The translations under genes and the position numbers were made by a program. Below the pieces are notes generated by a model. That model saw only the letters and a program-made list of their open reading frames with translations, did no database searches and was not told the DNA's origin. 64,000 nt of DNA. Source: Sipunculus nudus. Taxonomy: Eukaryota; Annelida; Sipuncula; Golfingiida; Sipunculidae. Within the stretch, counting starts at the first letter, position 1, and the number at the start of each line of letters is the position of its first letter. Of this stretch, positions 22,378 to 34,648 are shown piece by piece. Location of the stretch: NCBI GenBank assembly GCA_026874595.1, contig CM049320.1, forward strand, positions 50,730,714 to 50,794,713, written 5' to 3'.

Positions 22378-22578
22378 GGAATGAGATCTCAAACACCTGT
22401 GAATGTTCAAGATGGGGACTGTAACATCACTGTAACATATGGTGGATGGCCAGAAACTGTCAACCTATGCAAGTTATTTCAACTTCCACTGGAGGCTTGC
22501 TATGCGTCATTTTGGATATTTACCCTGGAGTATCCAAAGGGACTAAAAAGACCTTCAGGTTTCTTGATTTTGGGGTAA
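22378..22578 (+). CDS. Terminal exon-like ORF, possibly SAMD3-like C-terminus
   Basis: Begins after tatgcag and is open to a stop at 22578 (66 residues). It has GDCNITVTYGGWPETVNL, then LPLEACYASFWIF and TLEYPKGLKRPSGFL. The YP.GLK..FL ending recalls the C-terminal tail of SAMD3-like proteins that occur in many copies in invertebrates and fish, but I am not certain. It could be an accessory gene of the CACTG element. Confidence 0.35.
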   Translation, partial: GMRSQTPVNVQDGDCNITVTYGGWPETVNLCKLFQLPLEACYASFWIFTLEYPKGLKRPSGFLILG

Positions 22579-23560
22579 TTTAATGCACCTCTAACTGCCC
22601 TGCCACTGTCAATAGAGCTATTTGGTCAGATTTAATGTTTTAATGCTGCATTTTCCTCTATAATATTTCAACAATATAGGAAATATCAGTTAACGACTAT
22701 TTCACTTTTAATATTCTTGTGTTTAAGTACCTTAATTAAATCAGGTAATTATCTTATTATTTTTATGGAAAAACGTTTAAATTTGCATCTTGTTACAGTG
22801 TAGGCATTCTCTTCAACCAACTCCCTCCAGTTCGAATTTAATTGATGCAAAAATCATTTATTTACCAAGGACCTTTATTTTGGAATTCATTATCAGAAGC
22901 TTCACACAAAGTAGATGCCTTTACTGTAGAAAGATTTGGTGACATATAAGTTAAATCCATTTCAATTGTTTGACTTGTGTTCTGACCATCTTTTACTTTA
23001 AAGATACCATTAATTTACAACACTATAAATTTATTGATGCACTTTTATCTATTTTTCAAAGATACATTATAAATAGATTTGGGCCTCATTGTTAAAAAGA
23101 TCAGCAACCTTAATGAGATAACACACAGCATTCATAATAGTAATCATAATAATATTGCACTAATTGCCAAATTTTATAAGTTTAGTTGGAGACGATTTAA
23201 CTGCCATGCAGTGTGGTCAAAATGTTTAAATATGTTTGCTTCCTAATGATGCCTTTTGGAAGATCAGTATAATCTGAATAAAAATATATTAAATTAAGTA
23301 CTTGTGTTGTACATGTTGATGATCTGTTGAATATTTCATACAATAAAGAAGTGGTGTGATATTATGTGTGAGCATGCATTTTTAATGCCATTTCCCAAAT
23401 TAGCCAAGATGCAATTCCCTCTGTGGATATCCTGATTTGACTTTCGGGACACTTGACTGTCAAACAGAAAGTTACAACTCTCTCATCATAAGGAGGTCTG
23501 ACTTCGTTCGTAATATTTTTACTGGTAAAATCTAAAAAACATGTTATGAGAAACCTGAAG
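22579..23560. other. Non-coding interior of the CACTG element
   Basis: AT-rich; no feature recognised. Confidence 0.4.
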
Positions 23561-24309
23561 TACACATACTAATAAAGGGTTCGTCTGGTGTGACAAGACA
23601 GAAACGTTTTGAGAAAGATTATGGAAACCTGTAACAGTGCTCCAAGTGCAAAGCACTGTTACTTATTATAAAGTAACAATGTTTTGTTTTTCTACATATC
23701 AAAGCACCGTGAAATAACGGTGCAATGCCCTGATTCCAGTTTAAATCACTGTTTATTCACGTCTCTTAGCACTGTAAAATAACGGCATATTGTCCCATAA
23801 AATAACAGATGCCCGTTATTTCCCGTGGCTAAGCACCGTTTATTTACGTCCAAAAGCGCTGTAAAATTACGGTGCAATGCGACGTTATTTAACGCACTGC
23901 GTTATTTCTTTGCACGTAAAATAACGGTGCATTGCACTGTCAACTTTGCTGCCGGTGCAAAGCACCGTTATTTTACGTGCAACTTTTAACAGTGTATACA
24001 AGCCAGTCGGCCCTGTGTTACACTGGTTTCACAGGTCCGCCAGAAAAATTACAAGCCCGAACATTTTTGTCTCAAAATTTAAAAAAAAATGTTAAAAGAT
24101 TAACTATAATTAACTACATATGTACTCTTTGTATAACGTTCACTGCCTCGATGGTATTTATTTTTTATTTAGTTTTGATTTAAAAACATGCCTGAGCACC
24201 CACACGTGCATAATGCGCCCGTTTTCTGTCTTGAGACCTATAATTAAATATGCCGAGATAATTAAATATTTGGCTGAGAATTAAATTCAGGTGAGAAACT
24301 GTATAGATT

Positions 24310-24680
24310 AATATTTTTACTGACCATATGTCACTCACCAATTATATATTTACGTCATGCACCATGGTGCCAACAAAGTCTGGTGATCTCTTACCTTACT
24401 GAATGTTGATGGATTTTGTTGGAAATATATGGGCGAGAAATTTTATTGATTAATATCTCTACTGATTTTTTTCAAAATCAATTATATTCCACATGTTATC
24501 GCGGCGACACCACAAAGCAGCCTAGTGACCTCTGACCTTATTAAACATGCGCGGATTTTGCCCATAATGGAACTCGGGCGAGATAATATTAATCTCACGG
24601 ACATTTAGAATGATTTCTCAATCTATTTTCCCAGTCTGTTGTCAATTTCATTATTTTGGAAAATCCTCCTTCCTAGTCAG
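24310..24680 (+). repeat. Second block of the gtgacctctgacct repeat family
   Basis: Same units as 15470-15850: caacaaagtctggtgatctc, gacaccacaaagcagc, gtgacctctgaccttattaa, ggaactcgggcgagat. Confidence 0.5.
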
Positions 24681-25610
24681 CTGGGCAAAATGCTTGTGAA
24701 ATAACGTACCAGCATATATACTAGAAAAAAATAAAATAAATAAAATTCCTAGTGTCTAGTGTTAATATATTTTATTTTTCTTTAATAAGATTTCTGAGCA
24801 AATAATGTTGATCTGTATCCTGTCAACACCTCCACATGAAACGCCGTACGGCTGGGAAATATTTGTTTTATTATTATTTGAGTTAAACATGGTTCAAGGT
24901 TTATTTTAAACGATATTAATCCAATGAAAACAATTACGTAAACAAAGGCATTTTAAACGTAACACTACAAAAAGAATACGGTATACGCGATCGCTAAAAT
25001 ATATGATCAGTTATGGATGGTAGGGACGATTCGTCAGAAACCGTCTGCTCTCAAAACCCTGTTATGATCGTTACAGAACCGGAGAAATTGCACAATTCTA
25101 GCAATAACAAACATCTGATTTGTGGAGATCGTGCACCAGACATCGTCAGTTGCATGTTCCATTATATAACCCTGCGTCATTTGCTTTATATAATCATAGT
25201 GCCGCCGGGATCTAAGCTGGAAAAAACAAACATGAAAAAAAAAAAACCGAAGGCGAAGCGATGTCAGTGAACATTTTCCCGCCAAAAATGTCATGAATGA
25301 AGTCACATGGAGTGGATTTTACTACGAGCCTCTTATTGACTCTCTATCTATGACACTTCATCTCTCCGCCAATCACAAGAACGTATGCCTGCACTGGCTC
25401 GGCACGGATGTATGCAAATCAACTGTAAGTCAGTCAACACAGCGTTTAAATTCCTACATGGCCGGTTGACAGTATGAATGTCGAGAGAACTCATTTAATG
25501 CGACAACGATGAACTTGCGCTTTTTATTTGTAATCCAACGAGAACGATTTCTTATTGCTCAATGTCTCTTTTTACCCGATTCTCCTATTTTTTCTGAAGT
25601 TTACGCATAT
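24681..25610. other. No gene recognised
   Basis: Holds an 85-codon plus-strand open frame (25013-25270) without recognisable domain, then TTTTCCCGCC (E2F-like, about 25272) and a CCAAT box (25369). A promoter is possible, but no linked exon was found. Confidence 0.3.
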
Positions 25611-25790
25611 CCCAGATAGCACAGCTCTGTCGTACCGACGTCTGTTTTGGTCGGTACGGTCGCCGTCGGCCAGAAATGTCGTGCCGACGTCGGCTAAGAA
25701 GCGTCCATAAGCGCGTGTTCCGTCTGTTTTGATCGGCATGGTCGCCGTCGACCAGAGCTGTGGGGCCGACGTCGGCGCAGCAGTGTCCAT
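25611..25790 (+). repeat. Transposon terminus CCCAGATAGCAC with CGTCGG palindromes
   Basis: Starts CCCAGATAGCAC (25611-25622). Dense palindromic motifs follow: taccgacgtc, gccgtcggcc, gccgacgtcggc (twice). The inverted form GTGTTATCTGGG occurs at 52943-52954 and a third copy at 58776. Likely a DNA-transposon end. Confidence 0.55.
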
Positions 25791-25989
25791 TCGCGCTTGA
25801 TCTAGTGCCACTTGAAGACTTTGCATGAAGACCAATATGCTTTCCGATTCATTAATAATTCAGTCATTCACTCAAGATATGGCTCCAAATATTTCACCCC
25901 CGTTGTATTAATCTGTATACAATTAACAAGCAAAACCATGAACAAAATTATCACATAAATAATTTATAATCGCACAACTTCAAGAAAGT

Positions 25990-26810
25990 GGCAAATTTAC
26001 CAAATATCAGTTGTCGGCCCAATTTCGGCCTGACGTCGGCATGATAAGGTTGGGAATTGACAAAATATTGAACACAGGGCCTATAACAATTTTACCATAG
26101 TCCAAAGTTTCCGATAAATATAATCATAAGCCTAATTGCGGTGCTTCGAAAACAAATAAAGTTCGTTATATTTAAATAGGCCCTATCAGTCGTCGGCCCG
26201 ATTTCAGCATGACGTTGGCATGATAAGCCTCGGAATTATTTATATATTGAACACCGGAAAGGGCCTATTACATTAGGTCTGTTATAAGCAATTTTTTTTT
26301 CACAGTCCAAGGTTTCCTATAAGTAATCTTTAAGGCTATAGGCCTAATTGTGTTGCTTCGCGAAACAAAGATCGTTAAATATAAGTCGTGAGCCCGATTT
26401 CATTCCCGACTTTGGCATGAAAAGGTTTGGAATTATTATATGCCTACTGAACACAGGAAAGGACCTATTATAGTTAGTAGGGATCTATATTAGCAAATTT
26501 TATCACTGTCCACGGTTTTCGATAAATAATCTTAAATGGGTTGCTTTGAGAAACCACGATAGGCCTAAAGTTTGTTAAATATCAGTCGTCGGCCCGATTT
26601 CGGCCTGACGTCGGCATGATAAGGTTAGGAATTATTTATATTGAACACAGGAAAGGGCCTATTAGTTTTAGGCTGGCATTAGCAAACTTTATCACAGTCC
26701 AAGAATTCCGATAAATAATCATGGGGCCTAAGCATACAATTTTGTTGATTCAAGAATCAAATAAAGTTCGTTAAATATCAGTCGACGGCCCGATTTCGGC
26801 ATCCGAGTGT
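25990..26810 (+). repeat. Tandem repeat of about 180-196 bp (about 4.5 units)
   Basis: Units start at cagtcgtcggcccgatttcg (near 26006, 26188, 26384, 26580, 26776). They share gacgtcggcatgataagg, ttgaacacaggaaagggcc, cacagtccaaggtttccg and aacaaataaagttcgttaaa. Lies just inside the CCCAGATA terminus. Confidence 0.75.
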
Positions 26811-27029
26811 GCAATAAAAAAACACGCACACACACAAACACGCCATCTATATATGCTTTACCACGTTAAACCAAAGGCAAGCCTGTCCGTCACTTTGTCA
26901 GGACAGTAATCTTTTCCTTCGGCACGCGCAAGGAGTAATTTCTTTTTTAGGGTGATACCCATGACCCATACATATGCATGTGCATAAGATGAAAGAAATT
27001 TGTCCACTAATTTTTATTTTTCAAGCTGG

Positions 27030-27240
27030 CAGTACAGTTAAGTGGCAATGATGGGGTATTAAAAGACGTGATAACAGAAAAGGATACCAGGTGGATCCAT
27101 GAGATAAGTTAACCTTATTTTTAGCACAATCATGCAATATATCTGGAGATATTTAATATGATGTGTGATTTTCACCATAAATGGATACATTCAGGTTTAA
27201 AATTGATCTCTTTGTAAAGGTTCGGGCCATATTTCTAATA
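27030..27240 (+). repeat. Interspersed repeat, ggcaatgatggggtatta family
   Basis: Shares gtggcaa(t/c)gatggggtatt, aggtgg and a caccataaatgg/attccatatatggggg motif order with 39950-40190. Class unknown. Confidence 0.4.
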
Positions 27241-27830
27241 TGCCTCATCATCTCTCCCGTATCTATGCACACGCAAAGTTAAATAAAGATACTTTAAATA
27301 TACGTTTTTAGTTATCGCGCCGAAAATATATATGGAGGCGGGACCGAGCTGAAATCATTGAATCCCCGACTTTGAATAAATCTTTAATATACAGTACATA
27401 CATATGCCCGTAAGCTTTCGGCTTTTCAGAATGAACCCGGGGACCCGTTTTATATATATATATATGAAATCTGACCTTGTACGGAACATACATGTAAATG
27501 TTTAGGACTGAAAAGATTTATATGAAAAGAAAAATGGTGCAACAAATTCATTTGTAATGATGTTAGTTTCCGGTCACAGGTTACCGGTATATATCATGCT
27601 ATAATCTTCCAAGAATTATTAACTTAAAAAGATCCAGCAAAAAATATATTTAAAAAATCGATCCAAGATAAAACCTAACATTGGTTAAATTCATAGCATG
27701 CAGTACAATAACGCCTTGCAATCTCTTGAAAGGCTGCGCCGCGTGAATTAATATAGGCCTAATGCATCTCAGCGAAGGTCTGAATGGGGCCATAGCAAAC
27801 TTGCGAATGCTTATTGTGGAGATATTATTC

Positions 27831-28014
27831 CAGGGACGAATCCAGGAATTAGGAAAAATGAGGTGTAACCCAGGAGGACTCGTAAAAGATCTACAAGGTC
27901 GCCAGATCTGCAAAAGGGGGGCCCAGGCCGTAAAATTTGTTCTGAAATGCCTATATAAGGTTGCGGCGATATAAAAAGATGGGGTCCCCCCCCCCCCCCC
28001 CCGATCCGCTTCTG
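27831..28014. mobile_element. Small poly-C-bearing MITE (hAT-like ends)
   Basis: Begins CAGGGACGAATCCAGG and ends CCCCGATCCGCTTCTG, an imperfect inverted pair, with a 17-base C run at 27986-28002. The flanking 8-mers do not match well, so class is uncertain. Confidence 0.35.
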
Positions 28015-28300
28015 TATACATATTAAAAGATGTGGCAAATGTAATGAATATGTAAAAAGAAAGTTCTGAATATTGTGCATGAGTACGGAACACACGCCAT
28101 TTAGCCGTTGATCTGGCTAAATTTATCAGTAAAAACAGAAGTATGGTAGCTTTAAAACTGCCCGTAATCTGTATGCCTAATAGGCAATCAAACGTAATAT
28201 AACCATATAATTTTCAAGAGACTGATATCCTGTGGCCGTATTAGCCATGCAGTTGCCCACACTTTATATGTGGTCGCATGGACAGGTTTGATTAATATCT

Positions 28301-28342
<42 letters not shown>

Positions 28343-29079
28343 TAAATGTATATAAATACATATATTTATGATGAATACATTTATATATATATGTATAAAA
28401 TATGCATGAATAACTTAAATATATTTATATATAAATAACATGTATATATAAATCTTTATTCAAATATTTAACATTTTTGACCCAAAAAAATATATTATAT
28501 AATAATACAATATATGAGCAACAGTACACATTTTATATTAAATCAACTGAAATTGAACATTGTGAAACTTATTTGCATTTTCATACAAGAATTAACTAAT
28601 GTTTGAGAAGTGTATTAAAACAAGCTAATTTGTTAACCACTGATGAGTTATATGAAAGAATTAATTTGATTAAAAATGTGTAAATACAATACTACTAATG
28701 AAGAATTCCAAAAGCAGGTAAAACATTATGATTAGATGAGCTACAAATTATGATCAGTTGTGGTTAAGGGTATAATATATCCATAGAATGCATTTTCTTA
28801 TCAGTTAAATATTATTCTAGAGATTGATGTGTCCATATAAAGGCCAAGGCTTGGTTGAATGAAAGCGATCGGTGCTGATTGGTTATATTTGCTCTGGGTA
28901 TCAAACGTTGGAACCGCTCATCTGAACCTTCTGGTACCAGCTCCTCAACCATTTGCTCTGAGAGTCAAACCTGCAAAGATATAAATAATAAAAGTAAATA
29001 TCAACTGGGAAAACCTGCCCAGGGGAGATGCTTAACTAGGCACTGTTTTAGCAATTATATACATTAAACATGAGTGGCC

Positions 29080-29119
<40 letters not shown>

Positions 29120-30334
29120 TAAAGTATGTGATGAATCATAGACCTCAGCATATCATGCTCAGTTGCTGAACATTGAGCGCTGCATGTGTAGTAACCACGA
29201 AGGAAAGAATGCATTCACGCAGATCATTCACATACACACATATATATATTCTCATATTTTACGTTGCAATAGGAACAATAAATGATGTCATGTCAATCTT
29301 ACCAGTTTATTACAAAAATATAATACAAGGTTTGTACTACGCAGTTATCCCCAGGAAGTACTATATATTATATATGTCTAAATAAATATAGTCTCTACGT
29401 TATAGAAAAATTAGACCTTTTTTATTTTAACTGGGATTACTATAATGGTTATTACCACAAAACAAAGACCCATGATTGTATAGCAGATTTAAAAAGAAAC
29501 CACTGGAACAGTTCACTGGCATATTGAAATATATACATCTAGGTTTGTATCACAACACAGAAAACAAAACTAATCGGACAATATGCAAAGCATAATCAAT
29601 ACAATGTATGTATATATATATATATATTTGAACTATGCACATACATCTCATAGTATCACTTTGTACAAAACAAGGATAGTAAGGCCATTTCTAAATATAT
29701 ATAAATTTACTTTTCAATGTTATATTTATCTCTATACCTATAGGCCTGCTAGAATACTTGGATGAGTGGGTCACAGCTGATGAATATTGCATGGTGCCCT
29801 ATATAGGCTATAATAATAAAAGTATTATAGGCAAGTATTACTGGAAGCCACCTTACTTATGATTATTATAATATATACCCTCAGGCCTCACATCTGCGGT
29901 AATGACCTCAATATTCGTACACTGAAAACATAAGTTAGCAGAGATTTTGAAATGGGGTATATATAGGCCTTTAGATATTATATATTATTATTAATGTTAT
30001 TAAGATAGTCCTACACGTAATTTAAAGTGACATTTACCTGAACAAACTCTTTGAATTATTCAAAGGTCCGGATCTGTCCAGATTTTAATTTTTTGTTTTA
30101 CCTTATTAACTAAAATGTATAAGTACTGTGGCTAAGACGAATAAAATAAGGCCCGAGTTTAGAATCCGGTCTACATTTTAAAGATGGGTCTAAACTAACT
30201 GGACCGTCTCATATTAATAGTAATCAACATAAGTCATGACATGCCTGATGATTTGACATCGATATGCCTCTTACTTCTCCATTACATGAATCCTAAACAT
30301 CATTACGTCCGTCCGTATACACCCATAAGTTAAA
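28015..30334. other. AT-rich intergenic stretch with microsatellites
   Basis: (TA)n at 28305-28332, 29084-29116 and 29609-29627. No exon, RNA gene or transposon end recognised. Confidence 0.5.
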
Positions 30335-30403
30335 CAAGGGACCCATGGGTCACGGCGCTCAGCTGATCATGATTAGACTATAAATGTATCACCGTTGTGA
30401 TAC
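30335..30403 (+). repeat. GCTCAGCTGAC-family fragment at the LTR insertion site
   Basis: aacaagggacccatgggtca, then cggcgctcagctgatc: the start of this family, with the LTR element inserted about 70 bp inside it. Confidence 0.55.
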
Positions 30404-31112
30404 TGATACAAAATGGGGTTGGGGATGTCCCCACCTGTATCACATACGGTTGCTGATGTTGGTGGCTGACAATGTTCCAAGACCAGTTTGATGACAGAAG
30501 CCTTTATTCACAGGACAGAGTCTGGGCCAGTCTTTGCTGAGGCCCTGCAGTGCCCAGCTAGACATGGTCCCTCTCTCTCTCTGACTCTCTGTGCGCACTA
30601 CAGATAGTTTTGTTACACAGCTTTCACATGACATATGAGACATTCATATCCATATTTCTGCATTTCGTCATAAAAGCTAAACCTTATTGGATGACTCAAA
30701 GTAGGTCACAATTACATCAGAGTTATAAGTTGACTTAATAAGTTTTGCATGATTTTACTGGTTGAAAGTATTCTGGAAAATCCCAAGTCTGACCTGACAT
30801 ACATCCCGTTATAGACTGACCTACAGTCCTATATACAGGCTCGTATAAACATAATCTGCCTGCCTCATCATAGAAACCAATTTAGAGCTAATTTGTGAGA
30901 GTACATTTAGGCTCTACAAACATACTGAATTACCATTAGATACTTGGTCATCTGATGAACATTAATAATTCTTTGGCTCTGTCTGAATATCAGAACAGAC
31001 TGAAACCAAGATTGATTTTCATTTGCCTCTAAAGTAAATTTTAGATGAAATATTGAAATATTCCTTTAAATATGTGTTAAGTCACATATACACCCTTTCC
31101 TACTCCATAACA
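30404..31112 (-). repeat. LTR (3' LTR in element orientation)
   Basis: 709 bp, TGATACAAAATGG to CTCCATAACA on the plus strand. No difference seen from 33936-34644. Confidence 0.88.
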
Positions 31113-33935
31113 TATCCCTCTGGTATTCAGAATGAGGCTCCGGCCTCATTGGCTAAGTCGGAGAAAAATTAGTTATTTCAAGAAGGATAATCAGAATGTA
31201 GATGACAGAAATACATAATGTGTAAAGATCAAGATACACTGCTTAAGTCTGTATTTACTGCAAGATCAGGTGCCATAATAGTGAATAGAACTATATATTA
31301 AGCTAGCACTAGTGTGTTGTTGTGATGGAATTACACAGATCAATATAGATGTGAATTACATGAACATGTGTCACAGTTCCAGATGTAACAGTGTAAGGAA
31401 TTTGAGGAAGTGCCTATTGGAAATTGTTGTAGTGTTACAACTACAATGCTTAAGCAATAGCTAAATAAGCTGAGAAACTACATATATGAATCTATAGCTA
31501 TACATACATGTTCTAAAGACATTTTTTTTTTGTGAATTGACAATCCTAAACATTATCTAGAAGATAAAATGCTGATGTATAAGGAATCAGGAACAACATC
31601 GCAACCATGATGACATTAGTTGACATCCTAAAATAAGCATTAAATCATTAGATTATATAAGTATGACAGCATCTAAATAGAATTAATAAATAAACATCTT
31701 AATAGATATGATTATAGCATCATGTTCATAATGAATGCACAGCTAGAATATACAAGTACTATGCATACCGTATAAGCAATGGAATAATTCAAAGTATGTG
31801 AACCATTCTAGCATACAGTAAGTTATGTTACAGAAAGATGTTCTGTCTAACAGCAATATGCATTACCAATTATAACAAGTGAATTAGCAATGCCTGTAGC
31901 TAAACATACAATTCCTATGGGAAAAGTGATCATGAATTCCTAATCTGACAAAGTGTATATACTCTTGTGCCTGAGAGTTTAAATATACACATGTACATGA
32001 CTATCTGCTCTGTGTGTTGATCAGTACCAATGATTCAAAATACATCTTGGCTTTCATACTTGCCATTGGGACAAGTTGACTTGTGAATAATGGAAGGTTG
32101 ATTTGCTACTCCTTTAGCAAAACACAACTGGTGTACCGTACCAGCGGATAAGTACATGACAGAATGAGGTCATTCCTAACGACAGAGGAATGTTGTACAT
32201 ATATTCCCATTGATTACCCATTTTTGTGCATGAACAAGGCGAAATATGTGTGAAAATGTGATGATAATGAAATAATTCTCTGACAGGTGCAGGTATCGAT
32301 CAAACCACATATGGATTTTGATGGTAATTTTATTGCATGCTATTTATGTGTAAGATCAAACATACATCTGTAGAGTGATGATTAAAATTAAATGAAAAAT
32401 GTTAATGCTTGAAATCTTGTCACTCCACATTTTGGTTTATGGGTTATCAGAAGCATGAATGCAGTGACCAGAATGCATTTGCTCATGAAACATGTCTGTC
32501 ATAGTACGCATGAATATGAATTCCTATGAGAAGAATTCCTGTGTTAACCTACATTTCTTGCCTGGCATGTCCAGCTATTAATGAGGTTAACCATATCAAA
32601 CCCGTATTTGAGGCAATAATGTGACCACAGGTCAGTGCATTATTGACTTTTGGAGTCATCACACTCCCCAGTTTGTCCAATTCCCTGTTTTTTGGGGGGC
32701 TTCCCAAGAACCCGCGTTTGAGGACCAAACTGTGACAATTGAAAATAAGCATCGCATTGTGCTTTGGTTACACAATGTGCTACCATTCCATTAAATTTAG
32801 CCAAGAGAGCATCATGATGACCATTGATTTGGTATGGAACAACACATGAGAAAATCTCAGTATAAATGAATGCTAACATGCTGATGGCTTTGCATATTGC
32901 TCTACTCTAGGAATTATTGTATTTAAATCAGTACAGTCATTTGTGACATTGCATATTAACGTCTTAGATAGACATAACTTGATCAAATCTAATATTGATA
33001 GTTCTCTACTCTTTTTCTGTGGTCTGGTAAACGTATTCCTAACCATATCAATAAGATAGACACACTATAAATTATATCATTTTACAATTATGACACATCA
33101 ATAAGAGAAAGTTATAGATTACTACATACATTTTTTTTTGTGTTTAGGTTTACAACATATTCATGCAAAATATTATGAAATGCCCCAAATTTACATTGGG
33201 CATGTAAAATTCAGAGTCTCTGGTTTTGTTTTTCATTACCTCAGGAAATCTTGTCTTCTTTGGGTCTTCTGTTGTCTTCTCTGCTGACTTGGCTTCTTTT
33301 TCTCCCTGGAGTCATGGTATGGGAGATGATGCAGAAGATGGAACGTCCAGTCTGCTTCTAGTAGTTGCAGGAACATAGCGAGGACTTGTTGTCACACAAA
33401 ACACAGTGCACGTGGTATTGCCAGTATTATTGTTGACATAGGCCTGAAGCTGGCTTGTCCCGATATTGATTTTTTTTTGGTGTGGCTGGTCCGAAACAAT
33501 GATGATCTCAGATTGAGATATCACAGCACTTTTTTTAGCGAAAAATGTCATTTTTGCAACTTGAAGTCACTGTTAAAGCAATATGCTGATTACAGTGTCC
33601 TTTTGGTTTAAAGATACAGAGAGAGTCTTTGATCTTCTCAAGCAGAGCACTGAGAAACTGCAGCCAAGTTAAAGTTTGAAGAGAGAGTTCTTAGCAAAAG
33701 TTTGATACCTTCAGCAGCAGAGATGACAGTCTTGATGTTAGGCTGTGATCCGGTACCTGGGTTGAAGTTCCAATGCATGGGTTGGTAGACCAGTCAATGG
33801 CATCTGTGGCTGCAAGAGGGGGATCTTCTGTCTTCACTCCAGCTGGCAGCATTGTCGGTTTTCTCTGGTGCTGATGTGCTGGAAGTGAATCCCAGTTCAT
33901 CAACCAAAATGATACGGACCCGGTCTCCACCATAA
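31113..33935 (-). other. LTR element interior, no retroviral-type genes
   Basis: Mostly AT-rich non-coding sequence. Near its 5' end on the minus strand are two frames of 79 and 94 codons with no recognised domain. Confidence 0.5.
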
Positions 33936-34644
33936 TGATACAAAATGGGGTTGGGGATGTCCCCACCTGTATCACATACGGTTGCTGATGTTGGTGGCTG
34001 ACAATGTTCCAAGACCAGTTTGATGACAGAAGCCTTTATTCACAGGACAGAGTCTGGGCCAGTCTTTGCTGAGGCCCTGCAGTGCCCAGCTAGACATGGT
34101 CCCTCTCTCTCTCTGACTCTCTGTGCGCACTACAGATAGTTTTGTTACACAGCTTTCACATGACATATGAGACATTCATATCCATATTTCTGCATTTCGT
34201 CATAAAAGCTAAACCTTATTGGATGACTCAAAGTAGGTCACAATTACATCAGAGTTATAAGTTGACTTAATAAGTTTTGCATGATTTTACTGGTTGAAAG
34301 TATTCTGGAAAATCCCAAGTCTGACCTGACATACATCCCGTTATAGACTGACCTACAGTCCTATATACAGGCTCGTATAAACATAATCTGCCTGCCTCAT
34401 CATAGAAACCAATTTAGAGCTAATTTGTGAGAGTACATTTAGGCTCTACAAACATACTGAATTACCATTAGATACTTGGTCATCTGATGAACATTAATAA
34501 TTCTTTGGCTCTGTCTGAATATCAGAACAGACTGAAACCAAGATTGATTTTCATTTGCCTCTAAAGTAAATTTTAGATGAAATATTGAAATATTCCTTTA
34601 AATATGTGTTAAGTCACATATACACCCTTTCCTACTCCATAACA
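33936..34644 (-). repeat. LTR (5' LTR in element orientation)
   Basis: Second identical 709-bp copy, offset 3532 bp. Contains a (CT)n stretch at about 34101-34125. Confidence 0.88.
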
Positions 34645-34648
34645 ATAC

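Larger units (their letters stand above)
18331..23994. mobile_element. CACTG-type (EnSpm/CACTA-like) element, 5664 bp
   Basis: Left terminus CACTGTTAAAAATTACCG, then TAAAATAACGG; right terminus inverted: CCGTTATTTTACG, then AACTTTTAACAGTG ending at 23994. Both sides touch TA (18329-18330 and 23995-23996). The right arm (23700-23990) has about eight degenerate AAATAACGGTGC motifs in both directions, the subterminal repeats expected for CACTA elements. No Tnp2-type transposase is inside. Exon-like pieces at 19732-19824 and 22378-22578 and a CRE-bearing promoter candidate near 18.5 kb may be an accessory gene. The element sits about 0.7 kb upstream of GTF2H2. Confidence 0.72.
30404..34644 (-). 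mobile_element. Non-autonomous LTR retrotransposon, recent
   Basis: Two 709-bp direct repeats (30404-31112 and 33936-34644) that look identical, with TG...CA ends and a 4-bp duplication ATAC outside (30400-30403, 34645-34648). On the minus strand a purine tract AGAGGGATA abuts the downstream LTR (31113-31121). A TGGTGGAGACC primer-site candidate follows three bases after the upstream LTR (33933 leftward), so the element reads right to left. The 2.8-kb interior shows no gag, protease, RT or integrase; only short frames (33312-33551, 33691-33975). It therefore depends on another element. Confidence 0.85.

Noticed and set aside
25013-25270. 85-codon frame starting MDGRDDSSET
   Set aside because: No recognisable domain, ends in a poly-Lys/poly-A stretch, and an equally long frame exists on the other strand. 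Not called as a gene.
33566-33580. CACTGTTAAAG as another CACTG transposon end
   Set aside because: Lies inside the young LTR element, with no inverted partner and no subterminal repeats.
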